Positions 29,813 through 38,072 of a stretch of DNA of 64,000 bases are shown here, piece after piece. How positions within the stretch are numbered: the stretch's first letter is position 1; the number at the start of each line of letters is the position of its first letter. The stretch lies in the NCBI GenBank assembly GCA_963749415.1, contig CAVVMG010000001.1, positions 1,922,001 to 1,986,000 of the forward strand. The letters are read 5' to 3'. The translations under genes were made by a program, and so were the position numbers. Source of the stretch: JALYNX01 sp963749415. GTDB taxonomy: Bacteria > Actinomycetota > Acidimicrobiia > Spongiisociales > ZC4RG35. The notes under the pieces are model-generated. The model saw nothing but the letters and a program-made list of their open reading frames with translations. It searched no databases and had not been told where the DNA came from.

Positions 29813-30244
29813 TCAGAGGCGTGCGCAGTTGGCGCAGAGCCCGGACACCGCGAAATGCTCGACGTCAGCGACGAAGCCGGTCATGGTCTCGACCGAGGCC
29901 AGGAATTCTGCGAGATCGGTGGCCGGGATGGCGGTGGTAGCCCCGCAGATCCTGCACACGAGGTGTTGATGAGGCTGTTCGCCTGCCAGGTGGTACACGG
30001 CCGCCTCGCCGAGGTGGGCGTGGCGAACCGCCCCCGCTTCTTCGAGCGCCTCCAGGGTGCGGTACACGGTGGACAGGTCGAGCTCGACGCCGAGGTCCCT
30101 GATTGCCCTGCCATGAATAGCCGTGGCGTCGAGGTGCTCGGTGTCGGAGTCGGCGATCACCTCACACACCGCCCGGCGGGCGTCGGTGATCCGATGGCCC
30201 CGAAGACGGAGGATTTCGATCAAGTCGGACGAAGTGCTGCTCAT
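29813..30244 (-). CDS. Fur-family metal-dependent regulator, possibly nickel-sensing (Nur-like)
   Basis: A 143-residue Fur-family repressor. ATG 30244 is chosen because MSSTSSDLIEILRLRGHRIT fits the family N-terminus. The winged helix (ITDARRAVCEVIADS, then the recognition helix DLSTVYRTLEALEEAGAVR) occupies residues ~15-75. The dimerisation half has the metal-site segment EQPHQHLVC and the structural zinc pairs CRIC and CANC. Its position as first gene before the CbiM/PDGLE/CbiQ/CbiO importer, and the Nur-like box in front of cbiM, favour nickel sensing, but Zur or general Fur cannot be excluded. Confidence 0.85.
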   Translation of the reverse strand: MSSTSSDLIEILRLRGHRITDARRAVCEVIADSDTEHLDATAIHGRAIRDLGVELDLSTVYRTLEALEEAGAVRHAHLGEAAVYHLAGEQPHQHLVCRICGATTAIPATDLAEFLASVETMTGFVADVEHFAVSGLCANCARL

Positions 30245-30330
30245 GGCTCCGCGAAGGAATGTAAACCAGGTCCGAGCCACTGTGGGGCGGGTCGGTGGAT
30301 CGTCTACCCTGCCGCCGACCCACGACCACC

Positions 30331-30840
30331 ATGCCGACTCATCCCATCCGCACCCACGGTGATCCGGTACTCCGCCTCGAGACCAAGCCGGTCCTCGACG
30401 TGGACGAGACCGTTCGATTGCTGGCCGCCGACTTGCTGGAGACGATGTATGGCGCCCCCGGTGTCGGGCTCGCAGCCAATCAGATCGGGATCTCGAGGCG
30501 GATCGCAGTGTTCGATGCGCAGGATGGCCTGGGCCCCCGCGTGATGATCAACCCCGAGATCGTGGAATTGAGCGGGGAATGGGCATACGAGGAGGGCTGC
30601 CTCTCGGTGCCCGGCCATTACTGGGAGATCAAGCGCCCGGGCTTTGCCAGGGCCAAGGCCATCGATCTGGACGGGAATGAGATCGAATATGCGGGCGACG
30701 GCCTCGTTGGACGTGTGCTCCAACACGAGATCGACCACCTGGACGGCAAGCTGCTCCTCGACCGCCTCGATCGCCGGGAGAGAAGGCAAGCCCTGCGTGA
30801 GTTGCGTGACGAGGCCTTGGGGCTGGCAAGCCGCGAATGA
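30331..30840 (+). CDS. def: Peptide deformylase
   Basis: Metalloenzyme removing the N-formyl group from nascent proteins. The 169 residues have the three motifs: GVGLAANQIG (motif 1), EEGCLSVPG with the metal Cys (motif 2), and LQHEIDHLDG with the HExxH-type ligands (motif 3). ATG 30331 starts at MPTHPIRTHGDPVLR; an upstream in-frame GTG at 30295 would add 12 unconserved residues. TACCCT at 30305 is a possible -10. It overlaps fmt by 4 bp and is divergent from the Fur-family gene. Confidence 0.95.
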   Translation: MPTHPIRTHGDPVLRLETKPVLDVDETVRLLAADLLETMYGAPGVGLAANQIGISRRIAVFDAQDGLGPRVMINPEIVELSGEWAYEEGCLSVPGHYWEIKRPGFARAKAIDLDGNEIEYAGDGLVGRVLQHEIDHLDGKLLLDRLDRRERRQALRELRDEALGLASRE

Positions 30841-31751
30841 GTCGGATCGTGTTCCTGGGCACGCCGGAGGCCGCCGTCCCCGCGCTCGACGCCCTGGTCG
30901 AGTCCTCGGACGTCGGTCTGGTCGTCTCCAGACCCGACCGCCCCAAAGGTCGTTCCGGGCGGCCCGAGCCCTCCCCGGTGAAGTCCGCCGCCGTCGAGCA
31001 TGGGCTCCCGATAGCCCAGCCCGAGGACCGGGCGGGCTTGGCGCGGGCTCTCGAAGACGCAGGCCCTTTCGACCTGGGTGTGGTCGTCGCCTTCGGAATG
31101 ATCCTCGAGCCTCGGGCCCTGGCGATGCCACGGCTGGGCATGCTGAACGCCCACTTCTCGTTGCTCCCGCGATGGCGGGGAGCGGCGCCAGTGGCCAGGG
31201 CTCTCATTGCTGGAGACCCGATGACCGGGGTCACCATCATCCTTCTCGACGAGGGCCTCGATACCGGACCGGTGCTCACGGCTCAGGCGGTCGACATCGG
31301 AAGCGAGGAGACTGCCGGGGAGCTGACCTCGCGGCTGTCGGGACTGGCCGCCCGTCTCCTCCACCGGGTGCTGCCTGCCTACCTGGCGGGAGAGCTGGCG
31401 CCGGTGCCCCAGAGTGACGAGGGAGCCACCTACGCCTCGAAATTGGAGCCCGGGGACCGGCCCCTTCGCTCGAGTCTGACCCGTGATGCAGCGGTGAACC
31501 TGGTCCGTGGCCTATCACCTGAGCCGGGAGCGACGATCGACATCGATGACGAGCGGAACCAGGTGCTCCGAGCGCGAACCCATCCCCACGCTCCCGCATC
31601 CGGGAGTTGGGAGCTGGTATCCGGAATCCCGGTCATCGGGGTCGCCGACGGTGGTGTCGAGCTGATCGAGATCCAGGCTCCGGGACGGCGGGCGATGTCG
31701 GGGGCAGCCTGGGCCCGGGGTCGGAGGGTGGCGTCCGGAAGCTTCAGCTGA
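30837..31751 (+). CDS. fmt: Methionyl-tRNA formyltransferase
   Basis: Formylates initiator Met-tRNA. Of 304 residues, the N-terminal Rossmann domain has FLGTPEAAVPALDAL and the catalytic signature NAHFSLLPRWRGAAPV (about residues 103-118), followed by GVTIILLDEGLDTGPVL with the catalytic Asp. The C-terminal OB-like domain is recognisable (YASKLEPGDRPL). It is coupled to def by overlap. The rsmB gene that often follows fmt is absent; rpe follows directly. Confidence 0.95.
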   Translation: MSRIVFLGTPEAAVPALDALVESSDVGLVVSRPDRPKGRSGRPEPSPVKSAAVEHGLPIAQPEDRAGLARALEDAGPFDLGVVVAFGMILEPRALAMPRLGMLNAHFSLLPRWRGAAPVARALIAGDPMTGVTIILLDEGLDTGPVLTAQAVDIGSEETAGELTSRLSGLAARLLHRVLPAYLAGELAPVPQSDEGATYASKLEPGDRPLRSSLTRDAAVNLVRGLSPEPGATIDIDDERNQVLRARTHPHAPASGSWELVSGIPVIGVADGGVELIEIQAPGRRAMSGAAWARGRRVASGSFS

Positions 31752-31818
31752 CAGTCCGCCGGGGTCCCGGGAAGCCGGGTTCGCCGGTGCGAAGCGGGTT
31801 CTCCATACAATCGGGGAG

Positions 31819-32478
31819 ATGGCCTCGATCAAGATCGCCCCTTCGCTCCTCGCGGCCGACTTTGCCTGCCTCGAGGAGGAGCTGGCCAAGGTTGCCGACG
31901 CCGATTGGCTTCATATCGACGTCATGGACGGGCATTTTGTGCCCAACATCTCCTTCGGGATCCCGGTCATTGCCGGGATCAGGCCATTGACCGATCTCTA
32001 TTTCGACTGCCACCTGATGACCACCAATCCCGATGCCTTCCTCCCCGACCTCGCCGAGGCCGGCGCCAATCTGGTCACGATGCATATCGAAGCCATGCCC
32101 GATCCAACGCGGGCGGCCAAAGCGGCCCGCGACCATGGCCTCGACTTCGGGCTGGTGTGCAACCCGGCCACTCCCTTCGACGGAGTGGCCCCGTTTCTCG
32201 AGTTGTGCGACGTCTTGTTGGTGATGTCGGTCGAGCCCGGCTTCGGGGGGCAGAGCTTCATCGCGGAAGTCCTGCCCAAGATCGAGAGGGCCAGAGAATG
32301 GGTTGAGGAGCGCGGGTTGCCAACCGATATTCAGATAGACGGGGGCATCACGCCCGAAACCGCACGTTTGGCGACCGCCGCAGGTGCGAATGTGCTCGTG
32401 GCCGGGACCGCGGTCTTCCGGGCGTCCGATCCCTCTGTCGCAGTGGCCGATCTGAGAAGGACAAACGAGGAAAGATGA
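31819..32478 (+). CDS. rpe: Ribulose-phosphate 3-epimerase
   Basis: Interconverts ribulose-5-phosphate and xylulose-5-phosphate, supplying ribulose-5-phosphate that the downstream ribBA product also uses. The 219 residues form a TIM barrel with IAPSLLAADFACLEEE, HIDVMDGHFVPNISFG (metal ligands His and Asp), HLMTTNPDAFL, VMSVEPGFGGQSF and IDGGITPETA. A -10-like TACAAT ends seven bases before the ATG, so the mRNA may be leaderless. It overlaps the next gene by 4 bp. Confidence 0.96.
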   Translation: MASIKIAPSLLAADFACLEEELAKVADADWLHIDVMDGHFVPNISFGIPVIAGIRPLTDLYFDCHLMTTNPDAFLPDLAEAGANLVTMHIEAMPDPTRAAKAARDHGLDFGLVCNPATPFDGVAPFLELCDVLLVMSVEPGFGGQSFIAEVLPKIERAREWVEERGLPTDIQIDGGITPETARLATAAGANVLVAGTAVFRASDPSVAVADLRRTNEER

Positions 32479-33404
32479 GCGAACGGGTCCTGGTTGCAGA
32501 CGACGACCCAGACATCCTCGCGGTCGTCCAGGTCAACTTCGAGCTAGAAGGTCTCGAGGTGGAGACCGCCGTGGACGGTGAGGACGCGTTGCAAAAGGCG
32601 ACGGCCAACCCGCCTCACGTGATCGTCCTCGACATCATGATGCCGCGGATGGACGGGCTCACCGCACTCCATCGGCTCCGCAGCCAGGCGACGACCGCGA
32701 ACATCCCGATCATCCTTCTCACCGCACGCGGGCTCCCCGAAGACCGGGTCCGTGGCCTGGAGCTCGGCGCGGACGATTACATCACCAAGCCTTTCGACAT
32801 CAACGAGCTCGTGGCGAGGGTGCGTGCCGTGGTGAGGCGGACCCAGGCCGCCCGCGACCTCTCCCCGCTCACCGGGCTGCCTGGCAACTTCAAGATCACC
32901 GCCGAGGTCGAGGAGCGCATCTCATCGGGCCGCGACTTCGCCCTGGTCCACGGCGACCTCGACAACTTCAAGGCTTTCAACGACCACTACGGGTTCATGA
33001 GGGGCGACGAGGTGATCCGGTTCTGTGCCAAGTGCTTCCGCGACGGCGCCGAGAGCCTGGGGATCACCGGTGCCTTCGTCGGCCATATCGGCGGCGACGA
33101 CTTCGTGGCGATCATCCCGCCCGAGATGTCCGAATCGTTCTGCAAAGAGGTGATCGAGCGCTTCGACGACGGGATCCTCGACCTGTACGACACGGCCGAC
33201 GCTCTTCGCGGCTACATCGAAGTCATCGATCGCAGGGGAGAGCGCTTTGCCTTCCCGGTGGTCTCGCTTTCCCTGGGTGTAGCGTCTACCGACGTTCGTG
33301 AGATCTCCACACAGTGGGAGGCGTCGGCGATTGCGGTGGAAATGAAGGAATTCGCCAAGAAGCAAGCGGGCTCTACCTACCGCATCGATCGCCGCACGGC
33401 ATAG
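32475..33404 (+). CDS. Response regulator with C-terminal GGDEF-like domain
   Basis: A 309-residue two-domain signalling protein. Residues 1-120 are a receiver domain: DDDP acidic pocket (ADDDPDILAV), phospho-acceptor Asp in VIVLDIMMPRMDG, conserved Thr in LLTARG and Lys in YITKPFDINELVARV. Residues ~130-300 resemble a diguanylate cyclase (LTGLPGNFKI, HGDLDNFKAFNDHYGFMRGDEVI). The signature reads GGDDF instead of GG(D/E)EF and no RxxD inhibitory site precedes it, so catalysis is uncertain. It sits between rpe and ribD and is not paired with a kinase here; the PAS kinase at 58-59 kb is a possible partner only by inference. Confidence 0.88.
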   Translation: MSERVLVADDDPDILAVVQVNFELEGLEVETAVDGEDALQKATANPPHVIVLDIMMPRMDGLTALHRLRSQATTANIPIILLTARGLPEDRVRGLELGADDYITKPFDINELVARVRAVVRRTQAARDLSPLTGLPGNFKITAEVEERISSGRDFALVHGDLDNFKAFNDHYGFMRGDEVIRFCAKCFRDGAESLGITGAFVGHIGGDDFVAIIPPEMSESFCKEVIERFDDGILDLYDTADALRGYIEVIDRRGERFAFPVVSLSLGVASTDVREISTQWEASAIAVEMKEFAKKQAGSTYRIDRRTA

Positions 33405-34448
33405 GTGGGCGATACCCGCCACATGCAGCGAGCCCTCGAGCTCGCTGCAACACACCACCCGCATCCCAACCCCAGGGTGGGCGCCGTCGTCGTCGACGAG
33501 AGCGGGGAGCCGGTCGGCGAAGGAGCTCACGAGGGGCCGGGCGAGGCTCACGCCGAGACCATCGCCCTGAAGCAGGCCGGGGCCAAGGCCCGGGGCTCGA
33601 CCCTCTATGTGACTCTCGAGCCTTGCACCCATTTCGGCAACACCGCTCCCTGTGTCACCGCGATCGTCACCGCCGGCGTCAGCAGAGTCGTGGTTGGGGC
33701 GGTTGATCCCGACGAGAGAGTGAACGGGACCGGGATCTCGTGGTTGCGCGACGCCAGGATCGAAGTCGACACCGATGTTCTTGCCGAGGAAGCCGTCGCC
33801 CTCGATCCCGGGTACTTCCACCACCGTCGGACCGGGCTGCCCCGGGTGACGCTGAAGCTGGCGATGACCCTGGATGGCTCGATCGCGGCCCGGGATGGCT
33901 CGTCGCAATGGATCACATCCGAGGAGGCGCGGGCGGACAGCCACCTGCTCCGGGCCGCGACCGACGCGGTGGTGGTCGGAGCCGGAACCCTTCGCGCCGA
34001 TGACCCGGTGCTCACCGCGCGCGGGTCGGCCGCGGTTGACCACCAACCCCGACCGGTGATCATCGCCGGCGGGGAGGACCTCCCCTCCCAGGCCCGGATC
34101 TGGGCGCGCGATCCGGTGGTGGTGTCCACCAGGCCCCGGGAGATCCGCGGCGGAGAGCTGCTCCTGGTCGAAGGCGCGGAGGATCGCCCGGACCCGGTGT
34201 CCACGGCACGGGCTCTGGCCGAAATAGGGCTGCTCGACATCCTTCTCGAAGGTGGCGCCGCTCTTGCCGGATCATGGTGGCGGGCCGGTGTGGTGACGAG
34301 AGGCGTGGTCTATGTGGCAGGCAAGATCGGTGGTGGCGCCGGTCGGGCCCCCCTGGGCGGCGACTTCGCCACCATCACCGACGCCGCCGAGGTGAATATC
34401 GGGGCGGTGCGTAACGTTGGCCCGGACTTGAGGATCGAGTTCGAGTAG
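33405..34448 (+). CDS. ribD: Bifunctional riboflavin biosynthesis deaminase/reductase RibD
   Basis: Second and third steps of riboflavin synthesis from GTP. The 347 residues start with GTG immediately after the previous stop. The N-terminal deaminase has the zinc motif HAETIAL and EPCTHFGNTAPCV. The C-terminal reductase (from about residue 145) begins at RVTLKLAMTLDGSIAARDGSSQWI and contains VVVGAGTLRADDP and LLEGGAALAGS. It is the first of ribD-ribE-ribBA-ribH; no FMN riboswitch can precede it because the upstream gene is contiguous. Confidence 0.96.
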   Translation: MGDTRHMQRALELAATHHPHPNPRVGAVVVDESGEPVGEGAHEGPGEAHAETIALKQAGAKARGSTLYVTLEPCTHFGNTAPCVTAIVTAGVSRVVVGAVDPDERVNGTGISWLRDARIEVDTDVLAEEAVALDPGYFHHRRTGLPRVTLKLAMTLDGSIAARDGSSQWITSEEARADSHLLRAATDAVVVGAGTLRADDPVLTARGSAAVDHQPRPVIIAGGEDLPSQARIWARDPVVVSTRPREIRGGELLLVEGAEDRPDPVSTARALAEIGLLDILLEGGAALAGSWWRAGVVTRGVVYVAGKIGGGAGRAPLGGDFATITDAAEVNIGAVRNVGPDLRIEFE

Positions 34449-35039
34449 ATGTTCACCGGGATCATCGCCCAGCGAGGCACGATCGTCGGGGTCGAGAACG
34501 GAGGCGACGTCATGCGCCTCGTGTTCGACGCCGGGTCACTGGCCGAGTTGGCAGTGGGTGATTCCATCGCAGTGAACGGGGTGTGCCTGACCGCGGTCAC
34601 GGTGGAAGCGCCGATCGTCGGCGTGGACGTGACCGGTGAGACATTGGCCCGATCCAGTCTCGGCGGGCTCAGTCCCGGAGATCCGGTCAATCTGGAGCGC
34701 CCTCTGTCGGCTAATGGCAGGTTCGACGGCCATGTCGTTCAGGGCCACGTCGACGATGTGGGGATGATCCGCGAGGTGATCGTCGAGGATGGCGGTCGAC
34801 GGATGCGGATTGAAATCCCCGAAAGCCTGGAGCGCTATGTCGTGGAGAAGGGGTCGATCACCGTCGACGGGGTCAGTCTCACCGTGTCTGCGATAGGCGC
34901 CGGGTGGGTCGAGGTCGCCCTGATCCCACACACACTGGAGGTCACGAATCTCGGCTTGCGCACGGTGGGCGACCAGGTCAACCTCGAGGTGGACATCCTG
35001 GCCAAATACGTGGAGAAGCTCCTGAAAGCGGGAACATGA
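34449..35039 (+). CDS. ribE: Riboflavin synthase alpha chain
   Basis: Dismutates two 6,7-dimethyl-8-ribityllumazine molecules into riboflavin. The 196 residues are two tandem lumazine-binding repeats: the first starts MFTGIIAQRGTIVGVENGGD with SIAVNGVCLTAV, the second has FDGHVVQGHVDDVG and SITVDGVSLTVS. It starts directly after the ribD stop and overlaps ribBA by 4 bp. The gene is called ribE or ribC depending on species. Confidence 0.96.
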   Translation: MFTGIIAQRGTIVGVENGGDVMRLVFDAGSLAELAVGDSIAVNGVCLTAVTVEAPIVGVDVTGETLARSSLGGLSPGDPVNLERPLSANGRFDGHVVQGHVDDVGMIREVIVEDGGRRMRIEIPESLERYVVEKGSITVDGVSLTVSAIGAGWVEVALIPHTLEVTNLGLRTVGDQVNLEVDILAKYVEKLLKAGT

Positions 35040-36250
35040 CATTTGCCCCCATCGAAGAGATCGTGACCGCGATCGGCCGGGGTGAGATGGTGATCATGGT
35101 CGACGACCAGGACCGTGAGAACGAGGGCGACCTCATCATGGCTGCCGAGTCGGCCACGCCGGAGCGGATTGGGTTCATGCTCCGCCACACCAGCGGGATC
35201 ATCTGCCTGCCCGTGATCGGGGAGCGGCTCGACGAGTTGGACCTTCCGATGATGGTCGCCCGCAACACCGATGTCCGCAGGACCGCGTTCACGGTCTCCA
35301 TCGACGCCCGTGAGGGAACCACCACCGGGATTTCGGCGGCCGATCGCTGCCGCACCATCCAGGCCGTGGTCGATCCGGAGACCCGGCCCGAGGACCTCGC
35401 CCGGCCCGGGCACACCTACCCGCTCCGATACGAGCCCGGTGGGGTCTTGAAACGAGCCGGTCACACCGAGGCTGCGGTCGACCTTGCCGAGATGGCCGGG
35501 ATGTTCCCGGCGGGCGTCCTCGCCGAGATCATGAACGACGACGGGTCGGTCGCTCGGCTCCCGGATCTGGAGGTCTTCGCCGCCGAGCATGGGCTCCTCC
35601 TGGGGACCATCGCCGACCTCATCGCCTATCGCAGGCAGCGGGAAAAGCTCGTGGAGAGGGTCGTGGAGGCCCGGATCCCGACGGAACATGGGACGTTCAC
35701 CGCGGTCGGCTTCCGGTCACTTGTAGACGATCGCCAGCACATCGCACTGGTCATGGGGGACTTGGGCGATGGAGAGCGAGTCCTCACCAGGGTCCACTCA
35801 GAGTGCCTGACGGGTGACGTCTTCGGAAGTCTGCGTTGTGACTGTGGCGACCAGCTGGACATGGCCCTGGCGAGGGTGGCGGCCGAGGGCAGAGGTGTGG
35901 TGCTCTACATCAGGGGCCACGAGGGTCGGGGCATCGGCTTGCTCCACAAGCTCGCCGCTTACCGGCTCCAGGACGAGGGCCTGGACACTGTGGATGCCAA
36001 CGTAAACCTGGGACTCCCCGTAGACGCCCGGGACTATGGGGTTGGCGCCCAGATCCTCTATGACCTCGGTGTCCGCTCGATGCGGCTGATGACCAACAAC
36101 CCGACCAAGCGCGCCGGCATCGAGGGTTATGGGCTGTCGATCGTGGAGCAGGTCCCCCTTTCGATCGAGGCCAATGAGGAGAACCGCGACTACCTGAGGG
36201 CCAAGGCAAAACGGCTCGGGCACGATATGGACCTGGGCACCGGGGCATGA
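35036..36250 (+). CDS. ribBA: Bifunctional DHBP synthase / GTP cyclohydrolase II RibBA
   Basis: Supplies both riboflavin precursors. The N-terminal half (about residues 1-200) is 3,4-dihydroxy-2-butanone-4-phosphate synthase with VDDQDRENEGDL and RHTSGIICLP. The C-terminal half is GTP cyclohydrolase II with the three-cysteine zinc site CLTGDVFGSLRCDCGDQL, then RGHEGRGIGL and NNPTKRAGIEGYGL. ATG 35036 overlaps the ribE stop (ATGA); the longer open frame upstream is not conserved. The 404-residue length is typical. Confidence 0.96.
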   Translation: MTFAPIEEIVTAIGRGEMVIMVDDQDRENEGDLIMAAESATPERIGFMLRHTSGIICLPVIGERLDELDLPMMVARNTDVRRTAFTVSIDAREGTTTGISAADRCRTIQAVVDPETRPEDLARPGHTYPLRYEPGGVLKRAGHTEAAVDLAEMAGMFPAGVLAEIMNDDGSVARLPDLEVFAAEHGLLLGTIADLIAYRRQREKLVERVVEARIPTEHGTFTAVGFRSLVDDRQHIALVMGDLGDGERVLTRVHSECLTGDVFGSLRCDCGDQLDMALARVAAEGRGVVLYIRGHEGRGIGLLHKLAAYRLQDEGLDTVDANVNLGLPVDARDYGVGAQILYDLGVRSMRLMTNNPTKRAGIEGYGLSIVEQVPLSIEANEENRDYLRAKAKRLGHDMDLGTGA

Positions 36251-36714
36251 TCAGAACCTTCGAGGGCTCCGGCGCGGGTGCCGGGCTCAGCGTGGGCATC
36301 GCGGTCGCCAGCTGGAACCAGTCGATCACCGATCGCCTGCTCGAGGGGGCTCTCGGGCGGCTTGAGGCCTTGGGGGTCGATGAGGTGACCGTGGTGCGTG
36401 TCCCTGGCGCCCTCGAGCTCCCGGTCGCTGCCAAGACCCTCATCGAGCGTGGAGCCGACGCGGTAATCGCGATCGGGACGGTGGTCAAGGGGGACACTGA
36501 TCACTACGACATCGTGGTGCGGGAATCAGCCGCCGGAATTGCCCTGTTGGCGGTCGAAACCGGGATCCCGGTGGCCAACGCCATCCTTGCCGTACACGAC
36601 CCAGAGCGTGCCGTGGAGCGGGCGGGACGCGACGATGCGAACAAAGGAGCGGAGGCGGCCGAGGCCGCGGTCCAAACAGCCACCGCGCTGAGAGGTCTGA
36701 ATGAGAGCCGATGA
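36247..36714 (+). CDS. ribH: 6,7-dimethyl-8-ribityllumazine synthase
   Basis: Penultimate riboflavin enzyme, normally assembled as a pentamer or 60-mer. The 155 residues contain SVGIAVASWNQSITDRLLEG, VVRVPGALELPVAAKTL, the pyrophosphate-binding AIGTVVKGDTDHYDIV and the C-terminal DDANKGAEAAEAAV. The usual catalytic His is in the TDHYD stretch. It overlaps ribBA by 4 bp and ends the riboflavin cluster. Confidence 0.95.
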   Translation: MIRTFEGSGAGAGLSVGIAVASWNQSITDRLLEGALGRLEALGVDEVTVVRVPGALELPVAAKTLIERGADAVIAIGTVVKGDTDHYDIVVRESAAGIALLAVETGIPVANAILAVHDPERAVERAGRDDANKGAEAAEAAVQTATALRGLNESR

Positions 36715-36725
36715 GCGGCTCGTGC

Positions 36726-36897
36726 TTGGGCGTCCCCCACTGGTATCCTTTGCCAACAACCAACGACAAGAGCGGAAGCTGCTGCTTCCCCACCCGGCCG
36801 CTTCAGGCGAGCCGCGGTCATCAACCGGTTCAGCCGGTCACTGGCAGCAAGTTTTCGCTTGCTGCTTTTTCATTGGCACTCAACAGGAGGTGACAGC
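36726..36897 (+). promoter_or_regulatory. infC leader with extended -10 promoter, attenuator-like terminator and alternative hairpins
   Basis: An extended -10 element (TGG then TATCCT, 36744-36749) predicts transcription from ~36756 and a leader of ~140 nt. It holds GGAAGC-TGCT-GCTTCC (36774-36789), ACCGG/CCGGT (36824-36838), and a terminator-like hairpin GCAGCAAG/CTTGCTGC (36844-36865) followed by five T (36866-36870). TGCTGC near 36780 could instead pair with GCAGCA of the terminator, an antiterminator arrangement. Leaders of infC-rpmI-rplT are commonly controlled by L20 or IF3; which applies here is inference. Confidence 0.6.
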
Positions 36898-37464
36898 ATC
36901 AACGAGCTCCGTGTGAACGGCGCGATTCGAGCAAAAGAGGTGCGCGTGGTTGCACCTGATGGCTCCCAGATCGGGGTCAAGAAACTCAACGAAGCCATGT
37001 GGCTGGCCGAGCAACTCGATCTGGATCTCGTCGAAGTGGCACCGAATGCGAAACCGCCGGTGTGCCGATTGATGGATTACGGAAAATACAAGTACGAGCA
37101 GTCCGTCAAACAGCGTGAAGCTCGAAAGAAGCAGACCCGCACCACGATCAAAGAGCTCCGCATGAAAGTGCGGATCGGCGATCACGACTTCGACATCACC
37201 AGGCGCAAGACGAAGGACTTCCTGGACGACGGAGACAAGGTCAAGGTGACCGTTCGCTTCCGGGGACGGGAGCAGGAGAGGCCCGGATTCGGCAAGGACC
37301 TCCTCGACCGCCTCGCCGAAGACGTCTCTGATTCCGGGGTGGTGGAGCAGACGCCGAAGATCGAAGGTCGGAGCATGACCATGGTGCTGGCACCAACCCG
37401 CAGGGCCAAGGTGACCGCCGAGAGCGACCACGTGCCGCCCCCCGAGGGTGACCAGGAGCAGTAG
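36898..37464 (+). CDS. infC: Translation initiation factor IF-3 (ATC start codon)
   Basis: Binds the 30S subunit and enforces start-codon selection. The conserved N-terminus INELRVNGAIRAKEVRVV begins exactly at ATC 36898, preceded by a perfect AGGAGG (36885-36890) with seven-base spacing; no ATG/GTG/TTG is placed as well. AUU/AUC starts are the hallmark of infC autoregulation. The 188 residues include the linker CRLMDYGKYKYEQSVKQREARKKQ (read in two parts) and the C-domain KELRMKVRIGDHDF with VTVRFRGRE. rpmI and rplT follow. Confidence 0.95.
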   Translation: MNELRVNGAIRAKEVRVVAPDGSQIGVKKLNEAMWLAEQLDLDLVEVAPNAKPPVCRLMDYGKYKYEQSVKQREARKKQTRTTIKELRMKVRIGDHDFDITRRKTKDFLDDGDKVKVTVRFRGREQERPGFGKDLLDRLAEDVSDSGVVEQTPKIEGRSMTMVLAPTRRAKVTAESDHVPPPEGDQEQ

Positions 37465-37484
37465 GAACCGAACAGGAGGGCGCT

Positions 37485-37679
37485 GTGCCCAAGATGAAGA
37501 CTCACAGCGGAGCGAAGAAGCGGATCAAGGTGACCGGCTCCGGCAAGATAATGAGACGCCAGTCCGGCCGCGGTCATCTCAAGCTGGCGAAAGGCAAGAA
37601 CGTCTTCCGACGTCGCGCAGGAGAGGTCGAGTTGGCCCCCGGTGACGCCAAGGTCGCCAAGAAGCTGCTCGGTCGCTGA
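37485..37679 (+). CDS. rpmI: 50S ribosomal protein L35
   Basis: Small basic 23S-binding protein of 64 residues: MPKMKTHSGAKKRIKVTGSG then KIMRRQSGRGHLKLAK, ending in KKLLGR. GTG 37485 follows an AGGAGG-like site (AGGAGGGC). It lies between infC and rplT as in nearly all bacteria and is expected to be co-transcribed with them. Confidence 0.96.
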   Translation: MPKMKTHSGAKKRIKVTGSGKIMRRQSGRGHLKLAKGKNVFRRRAGEVELAPGDAKVAKKLLGR

Positions 37680-37699
37680 CGGTCCAGGAGGTATCGAGA

Positions 37700-38050
37700 A
37701 TGGCACGCGTAAAGAGAGCGGTCCACGCCAAGAAGTCACACAAGAAGGTGCTCGACCGCGCCAAGGGCTACAAGGGGGCCCGCAGCCGGCGCTACCGGAC
37801 CGCCAACGAGCAGGTCATGCACGCCATGCAGGACGCCTACCGTGACCGCAGGGCGCGCAAGGGCGACTTCCGACGGCTATGGATCGCCAGGATCAACGCC
37901 GCGGCCCGTCAGAACGGGATCACCTACTCCCAGCTGATCGCAGGGCTCAAGGCCAGTGATATCGAGGTCGATCGCAAGATGCTGGCCGAGATGGCGGTCA
38001 ACGACCCCGGTGCCTTCGCGCAATTGGTCGAGGCAGCCAAGAAGGCCTGA
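37700..38050 (+). CDS. rplT: 50S ribosomal protein L20
   Basis: Early 23S-binding assembly protein and, in many bacteria, translational repressor of its own operon. The 116 residues include MARVKRAVHAKKSHKKVLDR, AKGYKGARSRRYRTANEQV and RRLWIARINAAARQNGITYS with the conserved NDPGAFAQLV near the end. AGGAGG-type site at 37686-37691. It is the last gene of infC-rpmI-rplT. Confidence 0.97.
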   Translation: MARVKRAVHAKKSHKKVLDRAKGYKGARSRRYRTANEQVMHAMQDAYRDRRARKGDFRRLWIARINAAARQNGITYSQLIAGLKASDIEVDRKMLAEMAVNDPGAFAQLVEAAKKA

Positions 38051-38072
38051 GCAGCGCAATCAGGTTGTCGGC

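Noticed and set aside
27286..30330. Mobile element carrying the metal importer
   Set aside because: No integrase, transposase, direct repeats or tRNA junction were found at the borders.
31752..31818. tRNA-like GGTTCGCC and GGGTTCTCC stretch before rpe
   Set aside because: No cloverleaf can be closed within 67 bases; the region instead has a -10-like TACAAT before the start.
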